From Aldehydirespirator sp965220345 (GTDB taxonomy: Bacteria; Actinomycetota; Acidimicrobiia; Acidimicrobiales; Aldehydirespiratoraceae): a stretch of 64,000 nucleotides of DNA. Location of the stretch: positions 1,426,001-1,490,000 of the forward strand of contig OZ244822.1 of the NCBI GenBank assembly GCA_965220345.1, given 5' to 3'. Made by a program: the position numbers and the translations under genes. The notes under the pieces are model-generated. The model ran no database searches. It worked only from the letters and a program-made list of their open reading frames with translations, and was not told where the DNA came from. Positions 39,928 to 49,318 of the stretch are shown piece by piece (the first letter of the stretch is position 1; the number at the start of each line of letters is the position of its first letter).

Positions 39928-41589
39928 CTATTGCGGTATCAGTCTTGAGGCGGAAATAACCACGAAATCGTTGTGGATAGCAATCGGGTCTTTCAGCGCT
40001 CCTTCGGGGAAGAAATCTGGCACCCGATCCACTTTGAGAACCACGACATCTGATCTATGCAAGTCGTCAAGATTGTCTTCGTTAAGGGCTATCACCCGTG
40101 TGTTCAGGTAATAAGACACCCATGTAGGGCTGGTAACAGGGGCTACAGCCCATGCCAGCTGCGAGCCCGACAAGCTCCCCACCTGCTCTAGCACGGCACC
40201 CGCGTCGGCGGGATCAGTGATGTAACGCTGTCGTGTTGAGCCAGTGGCCACCGCGAACAAGGTGCCTGCGATCACTACCGTGGCAAGCGCGGCGGGAAGC
40301 GGGCACCAACGGCGTGGGATGAGTCGACGGATCCAGTCAGCGAGAGCCGCGAAGCCGATGGTCACAGGAGCTAGCCAGGGGAAGTTCCACAGTCTGTGAA
40401 CCCAGGCACCTTGCTGAACCCCGAAAGTAAGCGCAGCCGCAACTGAGAGAGTTATAGCGGTGGGCATCCGTGTGCGTCGGTCGATCAGGCCAGCCAGCAG
40501 GCATGGCAATAGCAACAACCGCAGCCACACAGGCACCAGCATTTCTTCGGTAACGAAACGCCATTGCCGGGCTAGGAACTCGCCGAAGGTGAAGGTTGGC
40601 CCGCCAGCAGAACTTGCATCGTTGCTGGTGCGTATTGTGACCTGATTAGCGAGGTCTTCGACTCCGGCAGCGCTGAGCATCCACAGAGCGGTGATGCCGC
40701 CACCAAGCGCTGTGCCTGCTGCCACCGCAGCGAGCAGCGTTTTGCGCCTGCCCGATGGCCACGAAAGAGATGGCCACGACAGTGAGAGCCTTGACAGCGG
40801 GGCGCGGACAGATGTGCTGATACCCGATTCAGCGGTGCCGATGCTCGATTCGGCTCTGTCATTTTCTGGTTGAGCGTTGTCGGAGAGTGGCGCGCCGCTG
40901 TGGCTGCGGCTGTTAGCGAACAGCCACAGCATCACCAGAGCCATCGCCGCAGCCCCGATCCAGGACTGCATCGCGGCCAGTGCAGCGAATCCGCCCACAG
41001 CAAGCGTTCTATAGCGCAGCGGCTTGTTGCTGTGCAGTGCCCACGACACCGCCGCAATGACTGCCAGCAGCAGCGAGAAGCTAACGCTGACCCGCGCATA
41101 CACGTAGTAGAAGCCGGTGCTCGCCATGGCCGCCACCGCCAGCAACGTCGGTCCCCAAGGCAAGTCCCGACTGCGAAGCAGAGATGCCATGAACACTGCT
41201 GTTGCAGCGCCTACCAGTAGGCCGGGCACTCGCAATGCCGCGGCGCTGTCCCCGAAAACGCCAGTGGACACCACCGACATGAACACTTGAAGAGGCGGAT
41301 GATGAGCGTAGATGACAGCCTCTGGAGGAGGTTCGGCTCGGGGAGCTACTTCATAGACCGCTCGGACATAGGGCTCAACTGCCGCACCGAAGTTCGAGTC
41401 CAAGATGCCCAGATCCCAGAAGTTGCGTGCCTGAAGACCGAACAAGCCCAGTATGCGACCGTCGTCACTGTTACCGAGAGGCAAGTTGAGATCGGGCAGC
41501 CAGACCGCTAGGAGCGTGGCCACTATCAGAGCCACAACGGTCCATCCCGACGAAAGGCGAGTTAATAAACGATTGAGGGACGCTCTCAA
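39928..41589 (-). CDS. GT39-like integral membrane glycosyltransferase
   Basis: 553 residues with about 11 membrane helices. An acidic pair lies in the first extracytoplasmic loop (NLPLGNSDDGRILGLFGLQA), as in the dolichyl/polyprenyl-phosphate-mannose dependent GT39/PMT and ArnT families, followed by AVIYAHHPPLQVFMSVVSTG (HHPP, also typical). The C-terminal ~130 residues are extracytoplasmic. Predicted to use a polyprenyl-phosphate sugar donor; the divergent GT2 gene next door (41671) could make such a donor. A 15-base tandem repeat encodes LSLSWPSLSWPS in a cytoplasmic loop. Confidence 0.75.
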   Translation of the reverse strand: MRASLNRLLTRLSSGWTVVALIVATLLAVWLPDLNLPLGNSDDGRILGLFGLQARNFWDLGILDSNFGAAVEPYVRAVYEVAPRAEPPPEAVIYAHHPPLQVFMSVVSTGVFGDSAAALRVPGLLVGAATAVFMASLLRSRDLPWGPTLLAVAAMASTGFYYVYARVSVSFSLLLAVIAAVSWALHSNKPLRYRTLAVGGFAALAAMQSWIGAAAMALVMLWLFANSRSHSGAPLSDNAQPENDRAESSIGTAESGISTSVRAPLSRLSLSWPSLSWPSGRRKTLLAAVAAGTALGGGITALWMLSAAGVEDLANQVTIRTSNDASSAGGPTFTFGEFLARQWRFVTEEMLVPVWLRLLLLPCLLAGLIDRRTRMPTAITLSVAAALTFGVQQGAWVHRLWNFPWLAPVTIGFAALADWIRRLIPRRWCPLPAALATVVIAGTLFAVATGSTRQRYITDPADAGAVLEQVGSLSGSQLAWAVAPVTSPTWVSYYLNTRVIALNEDNLDDLHRSDVVVLKVDRVPDFFPEGALKDPIAIHNDFVVISASRLIPQ

Positions 41590-41670
41590 AGCGGACGTTC
41601 CCCGACTCTCATTAGGTCACCCTAACTGAGGCCCGGCTCTAATCTTCGTCGGAACTCTATGCTGTGATGC

Positions 41671-42429
41671 GTGAGCGCCTCCGACGGATGCCTATCGGTG
41701 GTGATGCCCTGCTACAACGAGGCCGCTACCGTCGATGAGATCATCTCTAGGGTGCTTGCTAGCCGCTTCACTGCTGAGTTGATAGTGGTAGACGACGCTT
41801 CAACCGATGCAACGCGTCAGCTGCTGTCTGAGTACGACGATTCGCGTGTGAAGGTTTTGTTGCAGCCCAACAACCGCGGAAAGGGTGCCGCAGTGAGGCG
41901 GGGTTTCGCCGAAGCGAACTGCGAATTCGTGGTGATCCAAGACGCTGATCTTGAATACGATCCCGCTGACTGGGACGCACTGCTGGCACCACTGGCAAGC
42001 GGGGATGCAGACGTGGTCTACGGAGTCCGCAGGCAGGCAGGCACGACGCGCCGAGCGCCGTATTTCTGGCACATGATCTGCAACCGAATGCTGACGCTGC
42101 TGTCCAACATGCTTACCGGTGTGCGTCTAGCCGATGTAGCGACCTGCTACAAGGCTTTCCGTCTTGAGGTCGTGAGATCCTTAGACCTGCGCGAGAACCG
42201 TTTCGGTATCGACACCGAGATCACAGCGAAGGTGGCAGCTGCAGGTTGGCGCATCTGGGAGACCGGTATTTCTTATACGAGCAGAAACTATGCCGAAGGC
42301 AAAAAAATAACCTGGAAAGACGGCATTGCCGCTTTTGCTTGCATCTTGCGTTACGGGGTTTCGGTACGCATTCGGCCGTTGATCCAATCGGTAAGGACTT
42401 CAAGGATCTCATCTGACGGACTTGACTGA
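41671..42429 (+). CDS. GT2 glycosyltransferase, polyprenyl-phosphate sugar synthase-like
   Basis: 252 residues: LSVVMPCYNEAATVDEIISR, LIVVDDASTDATR, NNRGKGAAVRRGF, VIQDADLEYDPADW (DAD metal site) and GVRLADVATCYKAFR with FGIDTEITAKVA, all as in DPM1/polyprenyl-phosphate mannose or glucose synthases. No C-terminal membrane helices, so soluble DPM1 type. GTG start at 41671. Its 3' end overlaps by 79 bases the opposing 2-epimerase gene. Probable role: making the lipid-linked sugar donor for GT39-like enzymes such as the neighbour at 39.9 kb. Confidence 0.85.
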   Translation: MSASDGCLSVVMPCYNEAATVDEIISRVLASRFTAELIVVDDASTDATRQLLSEYDDSRVKVLLQPNNRGKGAAVRRGFAEANCEFVVIQDADLEYDPADWDALLAPLASGDADVVYGVRRQAGTTRRAPYFWHMICNRMLTLLSNMLTGVRLADVATCYKAFRLEVVRSLDLRENRFGIDTEITAKVAAAGWRIWETGISYTSRNYAEGKKITWKDGIAAFACILRYGVSVRIRPLIQSVRTSRISSDGLD

Positions 42430-43511
42430 GGCAGCTTCTGAGCGCGTCTGCAACGCTCAGGATCAGCTAGGAAAGCTTTCACGACATCAGGGTCGTAGCG
42501 GCTTAGCACAGCGTTCTCGCCGAGGCCATCAACTCGATCGGTTTGGTCTCGCCACAAAAGCACCGGCACCCCTAAAAGAGCGCATTCCTCTTGGATGGAG
42601 CCTCCGTCGGTGATCACCAACGGCGCTCGTGCGAGTGTTCTTACGAACTCGGCGTGAGGGGCCATCGGCGCGAGTTCTACGCCGGAAGCTTTGAGGCTTG
42701 CTTCGTTTGCGGAACTGAGCGAACGGCGTGTGGGTTCGTGAACATACCATCGCACTGGGGTAGTTCGCGCCAGTTGAGTGATCACCTGTACTAGACCGTC
42801 TCGGCGCTGTCGCCGATGCAGGTTCTCCACTCGATGCATGGTCACCACAACAGGGCTCGGACGATGAGAAGAAGAGTGCGAGACGGTGTCTAACGCCGTA
42901 TCAAGCGCAACCGGCTCGTCTTCAGTTGGAACGGTCTCTGGCTCCAGTGCGGCGCAGAGCGCGTCGCTGATCGTGTTGGATGATCCAGCGATGATCTGGC
43001 CTTTCACACGGCTCTTATGCAGTTCTTTGGCTGCTGTGTCGTCGGGCGCGAACAGCAGATCAGCGATTCGATCAACACCAACACGGACGATTTCTTCTGG
43101 AAAGGGATGCAGCCACCGATGGGTGCGCAACCCCGCTTCAACGTGCGCTACTGCTAGCCCTGATCGTTTCGCCATGAGCGCGCCGATCAGAGTCGTTGGC
43201 GTGTCGCCGTGAACCACACAAATGCCTGGGCATCCGCCGAAGACAGTTTGATAGAGCTTTTGGGATCGCAGCAGTTTGCGTCCGAGCCCTGCTGCCCACC
43301 ACAAAGCCTCAGGCACCGAGTCGACGCTGCGCGTGCCTCCTAATGTGTAGTCGGGTGAGCGCAAACCCAGCTCTCGGCGAAACGACTCAGAGCGGTCGGC
43401 GTGCTGTCCAGAGTCGATCAGGCGGTAGGGGAGGCCAGCCGATTCCATACGCCACAGCAGCGGTGCCAGTTTGATGTACTCAGCGAGTGTGCCAATGAAG
43501 ACGTGGATCAC
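42351..43511 (-). CDS. UDP-N-acetylglucosamine 2-epimerase-like protein
   Basis: 386 residues of the WecB/NeuC fold: start IHVFIGTLAEYIKLAPLLW (normally GTRPEaIK; here GTLAEYIK), LIDSGQHADRS, VVHGDTPTTLIGALMA, HVEAGLRTHRWLHPFPEEIVR, VTMHRVENLHRR and APLVITDGGSIQEECALLGVP. These cover the family's UDP-binding and catalytic regions. The altered GTRPE motif could mean a related substrate or that it is a glycosyltransferase of the same fold. ATG 43511 overlaps the upstream stop by ATGA. Tail-to-tail overlap with the GT2 gene at 42351-42429. Confidence 0.82.
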   Translation of the reverse strand: MIHVFIGTLAEYIKLAPLLWRMESAGLPYRLIDSGQHADRSESFRRELGLRSPDYTLGGTRSVDSVPEALWWAAGLGRKLLRSQKLYQTVFGGCPGICVVHGDTPTTLIGALMAKRSGLAVAHVEAGLRTHRWLHPFPEEIVRVGVDRIADLLFAPDDTAAKELHKSRVKGQIIAGSSNTISDALCAALEPETVPTEDEPVALDTALDTVSHSSSHRPSPVVVTMHRVENLHRRQRRDGLVQVITQLARTTPVRWYVHEPTRRSLSSANEASLKASGVELAPMAPHAEFVRTLARAPLVITDGGSIQEECALLGVPVLLWRDQTDRVDGLGENAVLSRYDPDVVKAFLADPERCRRAQKLPQSSPSDEILEVLTDWINGRMRTETP

Positions 43512-44482
43512 GACTCCGTGCTTCCAGAACGCTGCAAAGGAGCTGCTTCGAGCGGCCTTGTTCTAGTTGAGAGGAACTCCGAGACGGCTGCGGCTAGCAG
43601 GTCACGCACCAGCAACACCAGCCTGAACCCAAATATAAGTATTCCTAAAGTCAGGGGATTAGCTGCGCCGAGCAGTGACGGAACGGTCACCTCCACCACA
43701 CCGATTCCTTGAGGCGCAATCACAGACAGAAATCGCAGTCCTCCCCAAGTGAGCATGAAAGCTCCCGCGAGGCGTACCGTCCCGAAGTCATCGGCGATTT
43801 CGAAGGCGCGCATATACAAGCAGAACACTGCGGCTGCACAAGTCCAATAGCACGCCGATGCTGCGATCATGTGCAGGTAGCCCGTCCAGGTGAATCCGCT
43901 AACTGGAGCCAGGCTTTTGATGCCGCGCCGTTGCGCTAGCGCCGCAACAACACGGCCCGCCACTGACGGCGAAGCCGCGATGATCACCCCAGTCGCGGAG
44001 ACGAGCGGGACGGCGAGACCTCCGGGCAGATCGCCAGCCCAGCCGAATAGCATCAGGCCGTAGGCCACCGAGACTGCCAGGCTCACCGCTGTTTCAAGGG
44101 CTGCGGTGAGGGCAAGAGGTGCAGCCGGAATGCCGCGGCGCTGCATCAGAGCCACCCGACTAATCGCGAAAGTGACCATTAGTGGCACGTATCTCGCTGG
44201 CAGGGAACGAGCCGCGGTGAGGGTTAGATCACGAAAGCTTGGACTTTGGCCGAGTTGGCGCAGGCTCACAAGCCAGAAATACGAACTCAGTGCTATTAAC
44301 ACGAACCCCGCAGCGAACGATGCGGTCACGAACTCATACCTTGCGCCTGTGAGGTAGCCGAGAAGGTCGCTCACTTCGTTGCGGCGCACAGACACGATTA
44401 CAGGCACGGCAACGGCGAGCAGGGTGAGGTATGCGACCCTCAGCCATTTCAGCAGTCGTCGTTGCCTTGGTTGGTCTGTCAT
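43508..44482 (-). CDS. Lysylphosphatidylglycerol synthase-TM-like (UPF0104) membrane protein
   Basis: About 324 residues from ATG 44482 (MTDQPRQRRLLKWLRVAYL); the frame is open to 44551, overlapping the upstream gene. Eight or so membrane helices; ARSLPARYVPLMVTFAISRV, GGLRFLSVIAPQGIGVVEVT and FRLVLLVRDLLAAAV resemble the LPG_synthase_TM family (the ...GxGxxE... segment). Such stand-alone proteins often sit in glycan or lipid loci and may transport lipid-linked intermediates. Translationally coupled to the 2-epimerase-like gene, which supports an envelope role. Confidence 0.7.
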   Translation of the reverse strand: MTDQPRQRRLLKWLRVAYLTLLAVAVPVIVSVRRNEVSDLLGYLTGARYEFVTASFAAGFVLIALSSYFWLVSLRQLGQSPSFRDLTLTAARSLPARYVPLMVTFAISRVALMQRRGIPAAPLALTAALETAVSLAVSVAYGLMLFGWAGDLPGGLAVPLVSATGVIIAASPSVAGRVVAALAQRRGIKSLAPVSGFTWTGYLHMIAASACYWTCAAAVFCLYMRAFEIADDFGTVRLAGAFMLTWGGLRFLSVIAPQGIGVVEVTVPSLLGAANPLTLGILIFGFRLVLLVRDLLAAAVSEFLSTRTRPLEAAPLQRSGSTES

Positions 44483-44525
44483 CGGAGGATGCTGCTTTAG
44501 GAAGATGCGATGCTTGGTCAGCAGG

Positions 44526-45737
44526 TCACTGGATCCGCTCAAGCAGATCATCTAGTGCGGCATCGTTGATCTTCAAGCGTGCCTGTAGCTGCTCGCAAGC
44601 CGCGGCTGTGCGGTGCTGGTTGTCTTGCGCTTTTTTGGCAGCGTCTATAAGTGTGCGAGGCTCGAAACGTTGAGCGTCAAGCGGAGCCAAGTCAACCAGT
44701 GAAGCCCAGCCACCGCCTTCGGAGGCAAGTGAAGCCATTTTTGGAGAGTAGTCCAGCATCACCGCCGCCTGATCGTTGAGCAGAGCTGCGATAGCGCCGT
44801 GGTAGCGCATGGTGACCACGAAACGGCTCCGGGCGACCTCGGTGAGCACATTATCAATGTTGGCTGTGACGATTTCTGCGCCGGTTCGCATCCTCTGTTG
44901 CAGCGCCACGAGCATGGGAATGTCCTGGCTCGGCTGGAAGGGAAGCAGACGCACTGTCATAGCGTTGTGCTCGGCTAGTGCATCTAGAGATCGTGCCAGC
45001 TGGCTGGTCCATGGTTGCCAGGCTGTGCGTGCCTTGGCTGCGGCTGTGCGGATGCCGCGTCGATTCGGGGGACGCAGGATCACACAGATCGTGTCAGCAG
45101 AAATGTCGCTGGGTTTCTCCGATACCCGTGATTGCGTCGGCTCCACCGCGTGAGCCAGCGGAGTTTGGTTCGCGGACATCTGGTTCGAAACGACTACGGC
45201 GTTGCCAGCAAGCACCGGGTCGGCACCGACTGCTACGTTGGGCACGCCCCAGTCGCGCAGATGCTGTGCCGAAGCAGCATCTCTAGTCACAACGCGACAG
45301 GCTCGGCGCAGCTCTGAGATCGCCAGGTGTCGCCCTCTTGTGACATGTGTGTGTCCCACTCCTAAACCGATAGCAGAGATCACCGCTCGCCGCACGGCTT
45401 GCTCACCCGACAGAGCCTGCGCCGACCGACTGTAAGCACGCAGGCGCGACATGTGAAACCACATATTCCACGGTGATGTCTCTGATTGCACCACACCTCC
45501 CGACAGGATCAGTGCTTGTGTGCCTTGCAGCGTTCGGCGTAGTGCAGCGTTGTCCCAAGGCGAGCGGTGCTCCACCGCGTCAATGCCATGAACTGCAGCA
45601 GTCCGCTCAGGATTGATGGACACGGCTACCGGTTCCACTCCCCGAGCCCGCAGAGAGGCAGCCAGGCAACTCAGAATCATCTCATCTCCCAAGTTGTCTG
45701 ACCCATACCAACCGGCACAGGCGATCCGCAAGACCAT
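44526..45737 (-). CDS. Polysaccharide pyruvyl transferase (CsaB-like)
   Basis: 403 residues: IACAGWYGSDNLGDEMILSC (the GYxGxxNxGDE start of the family), LILSGGVVQSETSPWNMWFH, VSAIGLGVGHTHVTRG-type region (AIGLGVG), VVTRDAASAQHLRDWGV, VGADPVLAG and VVTMRYHGAIAALLNDQ (RxHxxIxA motif). It transfers pyruvate from phosphoenolpyruvate to a sugar of a wall glycan. In S-layer bacteria CsaB-made ketal pyruvate is the ligand for SLH domains; the SLH protein encoded at 23.1-25.1 kb gives this a likely partner. Followed by the membrane protein and 2-epimerase-like genes on the same strand. Confidence 0.87.
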   Translation of the reverse strand: MVLRIACAGWYGSDNLGDEMILSCLAASLRARGVEPVAVSINPERTAAVHGIDAVEHRSPWDNAALRRTLQGTQALILSGGVVQSETSPWNMWFHMSRLRAYSRSAQALSGEQAVRRAVISAIGLGVGHTHVTRGRHLAISELRRACRVVTRDAASAQHLRDWGVPNVAVGADPVLAGNAVVVSNQMSANQTPLAHAVEPTQSRVSEKPSDISADTICVILRPPNRRGIRTAAAKARTAWQPWTSQLARSLDALAEHNAMTVRLLPFQPSQDIPMLVALQQRMRTGAEIVTANIDNVLTEVARSRFVVTMRYHGAIAALLNDQAAVMLDYSPKMASLASEGGGWASLVDLAPLDAQRFEPRTLIDAAKKAQDNQHRTAAACEQLQARLKINDAALDDLLERIQ

Positions 45738-45782
45738 ACGTGGCGCATCCTCCCCAAGTGCTTATCAGGCCATGAACTTACC

Positions 45783-46730
45783 GTGTGCCTGCGACACCAG
45801 AGCGTGCAGATCGGCATCAAAGCAACGGGTTGCGGCTTCGGATCGCACAGAATGTGTCTTATGGGATCGGTTGTGCCGCAGTCGCAGTCAGCTTGCAAGC
45901 ATTTGCCGCTTAGTGCTGCGCTGGCTTTGGCTGCGGGTTTCTCTGAACTGCGCCATGTTGCGGTGACTGGCTCCACTAACGATGATTTGGCCGCTGAAGC
46001 CCGACTTGGTGACCGTTCGCAGGTAGTTCTTGTGGCTGATCATCAGACCGCGGGCCGGGGGAGGCTGGGGCGACTCTGGGAGGATGCGGCTGCCGGGCCG
46101 AAAGGAAGCGAAGCCGCTTTGCTAGTTAGTTTCAAGCTTGAGATACCGCCGTCTGGTGCATACGGTTGTGTTGCGGCGGTCTCGGCCGCGGCTTTAGCCG
46201 CAGTATCAGGCATCATCAAAGACAGCAGTTCTAAAGACAGCAGTTCTGGTGAATCAGATAGTGCTGTTGCGGTGCGGTCCAAGTGGCCCAACGATTTGCT
46301 GGTTTGCTCGCCTGATGTCAACGGGAAACTCGCTGGTGTGCTGTCGGAGATAGTCGCTGGTGAACCGCAAGTGGTGGTGGTGGGTTTAGGTATGAACTTG
46401 ACCGCCGCACCCGAACAACCCACCGCTGTGGCGCTAGCAGAACTCGGAGTTGCCTGTAGCCGTGATGAGCTGCTGGCGCGGCTGCTGCGAGAGCTGCCTA
46501 CCTATCTGACGAATCCTCAAAAGGCGCGCCGTGACCTGCTGGCAGTGTCGGCGACTATCGGAAGCCAGGTGAAAGTGCTTCAAGTTGATGGCAGCACTGT
46601 TGTCGGCACCGCGGTCGATATTGATGACTTAGGACGGCTAGTGCTCGAAACCCGAAGCGAACAGGCATCTGATCAGGTGCCGCGGACTGTGCTGATCGAC
46701 AGCGGTGACGTGTTCCACCTGCGTTCTTGA
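45783..46730 (+). CDS. birA: Biotin--[acetyl-CoA carboxylase] ligase
   Basis: 315 residues, or about 290 if translation starts at ATG 45852 or 45861. Catalytic domain: VTGSTNDDLAAEA, VADHQTAGRGRLGRLW (GRGRxGRxW biotinyl-AMP loop), VRSKWPNDLLV (KWPND), GKLAGVLSEI and VVVGLGMNLT. The N-terminal DNA-binding domain of E. coli BirA is lacking, so it should be a ligase without repressor function (group I). Between the two halves is a Ser/Asp-rich insert encoded by an exact 15-base tandem repeat (46218-46232 and 46233-46247). Its substrate is probably the AccA3-type protein at 38.1-39.8 kb. Confidence 0.93.
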   Translation: MCLRHQSVQIGIKATGCGFGSHRMCLMGSVVPQSQSACKHLPLSAALALAAGFSELRHVAVTGSTNDDLAAEARLGDRSQVVLVADHQTAGRGRLGRLWEDAAAGPKGSEAALLVSFKLEIPPSGAYGCVAAVSAAALAAVSGIIKDSSSKDSSSGESDSAVAVRSKWPNDLLVCSPDVNGKLAGVLSEIVAGEPQVVVVGLGMNLTAAPEQPTAVALAELGVACSRDELLARLLRELPTYLTNPQKARRDLLAVSATIGSQVKVLQVDGSTVVGTAVDIDDLGRLVLETRSEQASDQVPRTVLIDSGDVFHLRS

Positions 46731-46802
46731 CCAAGCTTGCGGCGTGTCCGCTAGCTGCTGTGCTTGGGCTTCTAGTTCTTTAGTTCTTGTCGTGTTGTCA
46801 AC

Positions 46803-47558
46803 TCAGGCTTCGGTGGCGTGGCGGAGGTATGAATCCAGCACCTCATCAGGATCTCCGACCGCGCGTAATCGCCCTCCGTCAAGCCAGCCGACACGATCAC
46901 ATAGCCGCCGCACCAAGGCGGCATCATGTGAGACGAGAACGATGGTAGTACCACCACAACGGAGTTGCTGCATGTGGTTGAGGCAGCGCTGCTGGAACTC
47001 CTCGTCGCCGACAGCGATCACCTCATCAACCAGCAGTATCTCGGGCTCAACGTTCACAGCTACCGAAAAACCCAGACGCATGTACATCCCGCTTGAGTAG
47101 ATCTTGACTGGAACATCGATCTGGTCTCCAATCCCGCTGAAGTCGATGATGTCATCCATAGCCGCAGCCATTTGACGCCTGCTGAGTCCGAGCATGGCCC
47201 CGTTCAGGAACACGTTCTCACGTCCAGTCAACTCTGGATGAAAGCCGGATCCGAGTTCGAGCAGCGCCGAGAGCCGCCCTCGGGCTTCGATCTTTCCAGT
47301 GGTGGGCCGATGGATACCAGCCATCAACCGCAGCAGGGTGGACTTGCCGCTGCCGTTGTGCCCAACGAGGCCGAAGAAAGCGCCGCCGTCGATGGTGAGC
47401 GAAATGTCTCGCAGCGCCCACAAATGCCTAACCTCGCGGCGACCGAAGCGCAGCACCGCTTCCTTGATCGACGACGGGCTGTTGAGTTCCTGGCGGAACC
47501 GTTTAGAAACATCGCACACTTCAACGGCAGGTGCCGTGTTCTGGTCGGTGTTGCTCAC
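46803..47558 (-). CDS. Polysaccharide ABC exporter, ATP-binding subunit (second system)
   Basis: 251 residues: VEVCDVSKRFRQELNSPSSIKEAVLRF start region, Walker A GHNGSGKST, YSSGMYMRLGFSVAVNVEP (signature), Walker B EILLVDEVIAVGDEEF, His switch VLVSHDAALVRRLCDR. Wzt/TagH/RfbB family without C-terminal sugar-binding domain. ATG 47558 overlaps the permease stop as ATGA (47555-47558). Only moderately similar to the ATPase at 19.8 kb, so not a recent copy; a different polymer is likely. Confidence 0.92.
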   Translation of the reverse strand: MSNTDQNTAPAVEVCDVSKRFRQELNSPSSIKEAVLRFGRREVRHLWALRDISLTIDGGAFFGLVGHNGSGKSTLLRLMAGIHRPTTGKIEARGRLSALLELGSGFHPELTGRENVFLNGAMLGLSRRQMAAAMDDIIDFSGIGDQIDVPVKIYSSGMYMRLGFSVAVNVEPEILLVDEVIAVGDEEFQQRCLNHMQQLRCGGTTIVLVSHDAALVRRLCDRVGWLDGGRLRAVGDPDEVLDSYLRHATEA

Positions 47559-48427
47559 GGCTCTTCACTTATCGCCATGGAACGCCTACGGAAGAAAGCC
47601 AACCCGGCAGCGAACACAAGGATCGCCCAAGCAGAAGCGGTGGCAAGGTCAGAGATCTCAGGCCACTCCAAGAAATAGACGGCATCGCGGGCTACTGCGA
47701 TAATCGAGTTAAGAGGGTTCAACTCAACGATGCGCGCGACTGGCAGTCCGTAGGCACGCTCGGGCACAATGTCGGGTGTGTAAACGATCGGCACCGTGAA
47801 GAATCCAACGCTCAACAAGATAGTGGTCAAGTGTTGAATATCACGGTAGCGGGCGTTGATGATCGCAGCCGCAAAACCCAGTCCGAGAGCGAACATTGCT
47901 GCTAGCAGCATGGCTACCGGCAAAAAAATCAGTGTTGGCGACAGGTTCAGCAGTGCAGCCATAATCACCACCAAAACCAGAGCTTCGAGGCAGCTTTGCA
48001 GCAGAGAAGCCGCGGCACCTCCGATCAGCGCTGTTTCGGTAGGGAAGAAGATCTTCTTGCGTAGTTCGCTTACACCGTCCAACCATCGCATTGAGCTGCT
48101 GAGGATGGTGTTAAAGATGTTCCAAACCACCAGACCAGAAAACAGGTAGAGGGCGAACACTTCGGCCCGCCCGTTGGAGGTGAGCGGTGCTGCAGCCCGG
48201 TAGATGACACCGAATACCAGGCTGTAGACCGCCACCGTTGTCAACGGTTTTAGCAGCGACCACAACCACCCCAGCACGTTGCGTTTGTAAAGCGCTTTGG
48301 TCTCGCGTTCAGCGAAACTGCGTACAAGCCGCGCGCCGGTACGGACTGCGGGTGTCAGTCTCGGGGTCCGCACAGTGCTGTTGGTGCGCGCTGCGTGCGC
48401 GGTGCCGTCAATGCCGTGAGCCCTCAT
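47555..48427 (-). CDS. Polysaccharide ABC exporter, permease subunit (second system)
   Basis: 290 residues, about six membrane helices. SFAERETKALYKRNVLGWLWSLLKPLTTVAVYSLVFGVIY matches the ABC-2 exporter start, and NPLNSIIAVARDAVYFLEWP the family-typical NPL..ii...r segment. Partner of the ATPase gene that follows with a 4-base overlap. The gene diverges from a methyltransferase gene only 19 bases away, so promoters must lie inside coding sequence or overlap. Confidence 0.9.
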   Translation of the reverse strand: MRAHGIDGTAHAARTNSTVRTPRLTPAVRTGARLVRSFAERETKALYKRNVLGWLWSLLKPLTTVAVYSLVFGVIYRAAAPLTSNGRAEVFALYLFSGLVVWNIFNTILSSSMRWLDGVSELRKKIFFPTETALIGGAAASLLQSCLEALVLVVIMAALLNLSPTLIFLPVAMLLAAMFALGLGFAAAIINARYRDIQHLTTILLSVGFFTVPIVYTPDIVPERAYGLPVARIVELNPLNSIIAVARDAVYFLEWPEISDLATASAWAILVFAAGLAFFRRRSMAISEEP

Positions 48428-48446
48428 AATCGTGATAGATCATAGG

Positions 48447-49205
48447 ATGAGCACAAGGCCGACCATGGACCGTAACTTCGCCTCTGCGACCCTTTCTAGT
48501 CTGGGACTACGTTCCGATGTTCGGATCCTTGCGGTCTGTGCAAGCATTGATGACTGGGAACTGCTAGTCGGGCTTGGTTTCAGCGATGTGGTCGTGTCGA
48601 ACCTGGATGAATCGTTTTCGTCGTCGGTGCCTGAAGCTAGGTGGTCTCGTCAGAATGCACAGTCCCTGACTTTCGAGGATCGTTCCTTTGACTGGGTGTT
48701 CGTGTCAGAAGGTTTGCATCATTGCCGCTCACCTCATCAAGCGCTGCTGGAGATGTACCGCGTCTGCCGTGTGGGCTTGATCGCCGTTGAGTCCCGAGAC
48801 AGCGCCTTGATGCGCCTAGCGGTGCGCTTCGGGATGGCTGACTCCTTTGAGTTGGCCGCAGTCAGAGAGCAAGGCTTCGCAGCAGGCGGCGTGGACAACA
48901 CCGCTGTTCCGAACCATGTTTACCGCTGGAGCGAAGCTGAAGTGATCAAGACGCTGCGATCTTTTGATCCCACCGGCGAAATAAGCGTCGAGTTTCGCCA
49001 CGGCCTGCGTTTGCCCACAGCGGAAGCTACCGGCACGCGGCGACTCTGGGCTGCACGTTTGGCGCGGCCAGCGTTATCTGCGGTTTGCGCGGTTTCGAAA
49101 CGTCAATGCAACCAGCTTGCTATCATCGCTCGCCGTCCCACCGACCTGTATCCCTGGCTGCGAAGCGTCAACGGTCGCATTGAGTTCAACCCTGAATACC
49201 GCTAA
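48447..49205 (+). CDS. SAM-dependent methyltransferase (type 11-like)
   Basis: About 252 residues from ATG 48447; GTG 48432 is an alternative. DVRILAVCASIDDWELLVGLGFSDVVVSNLD is a Rossmann start with a degenerate glycine loop; NAQSLTFEDRSFDWVFVSEGLHHCRSPHQALLEMYRVCRVGLIAVE is the typical motif region of methyltransferase type 11. The C-terminal part has FRHGLRLPTAEATG and no membrane helices. The substrate is unknown; its position beside the export genes suggests a surface glycan sugar. Confidence 0.75.
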   Translation: MSTRPTMDRNFASATLSSLGLRSDVRILAVCASIDDWELLVGLGFSDVVVSNLDESFSSSVPEARWSRQNAQSLTFEDRSFDWVFVSEGLHHCRSPHQALLEMYRVCRVGLIAVESRDSALMRLAVRFGMADSFELAAVREQGFAAGGVDNTAVPNHVYRWSEAEVIKTLRSFDPTGEISVEFRHGLRLPTAEATGTRRLWAARLARPALSAVCAVSKRQCNQLAIIARRPTDLYPWLRSVNGRIEFNPEYR

Positions 49206-49318
49206 TGGCGTGCTGCTTGTGGAATGCTGCCAGCCGACCGGCCTATCGGCACGCATTTTGCATTTGCAAGAGGAAGGAGGGCGGAGGCATTCAGCGGAGG
49301 CAGAAAGCGGGTGCGGTG

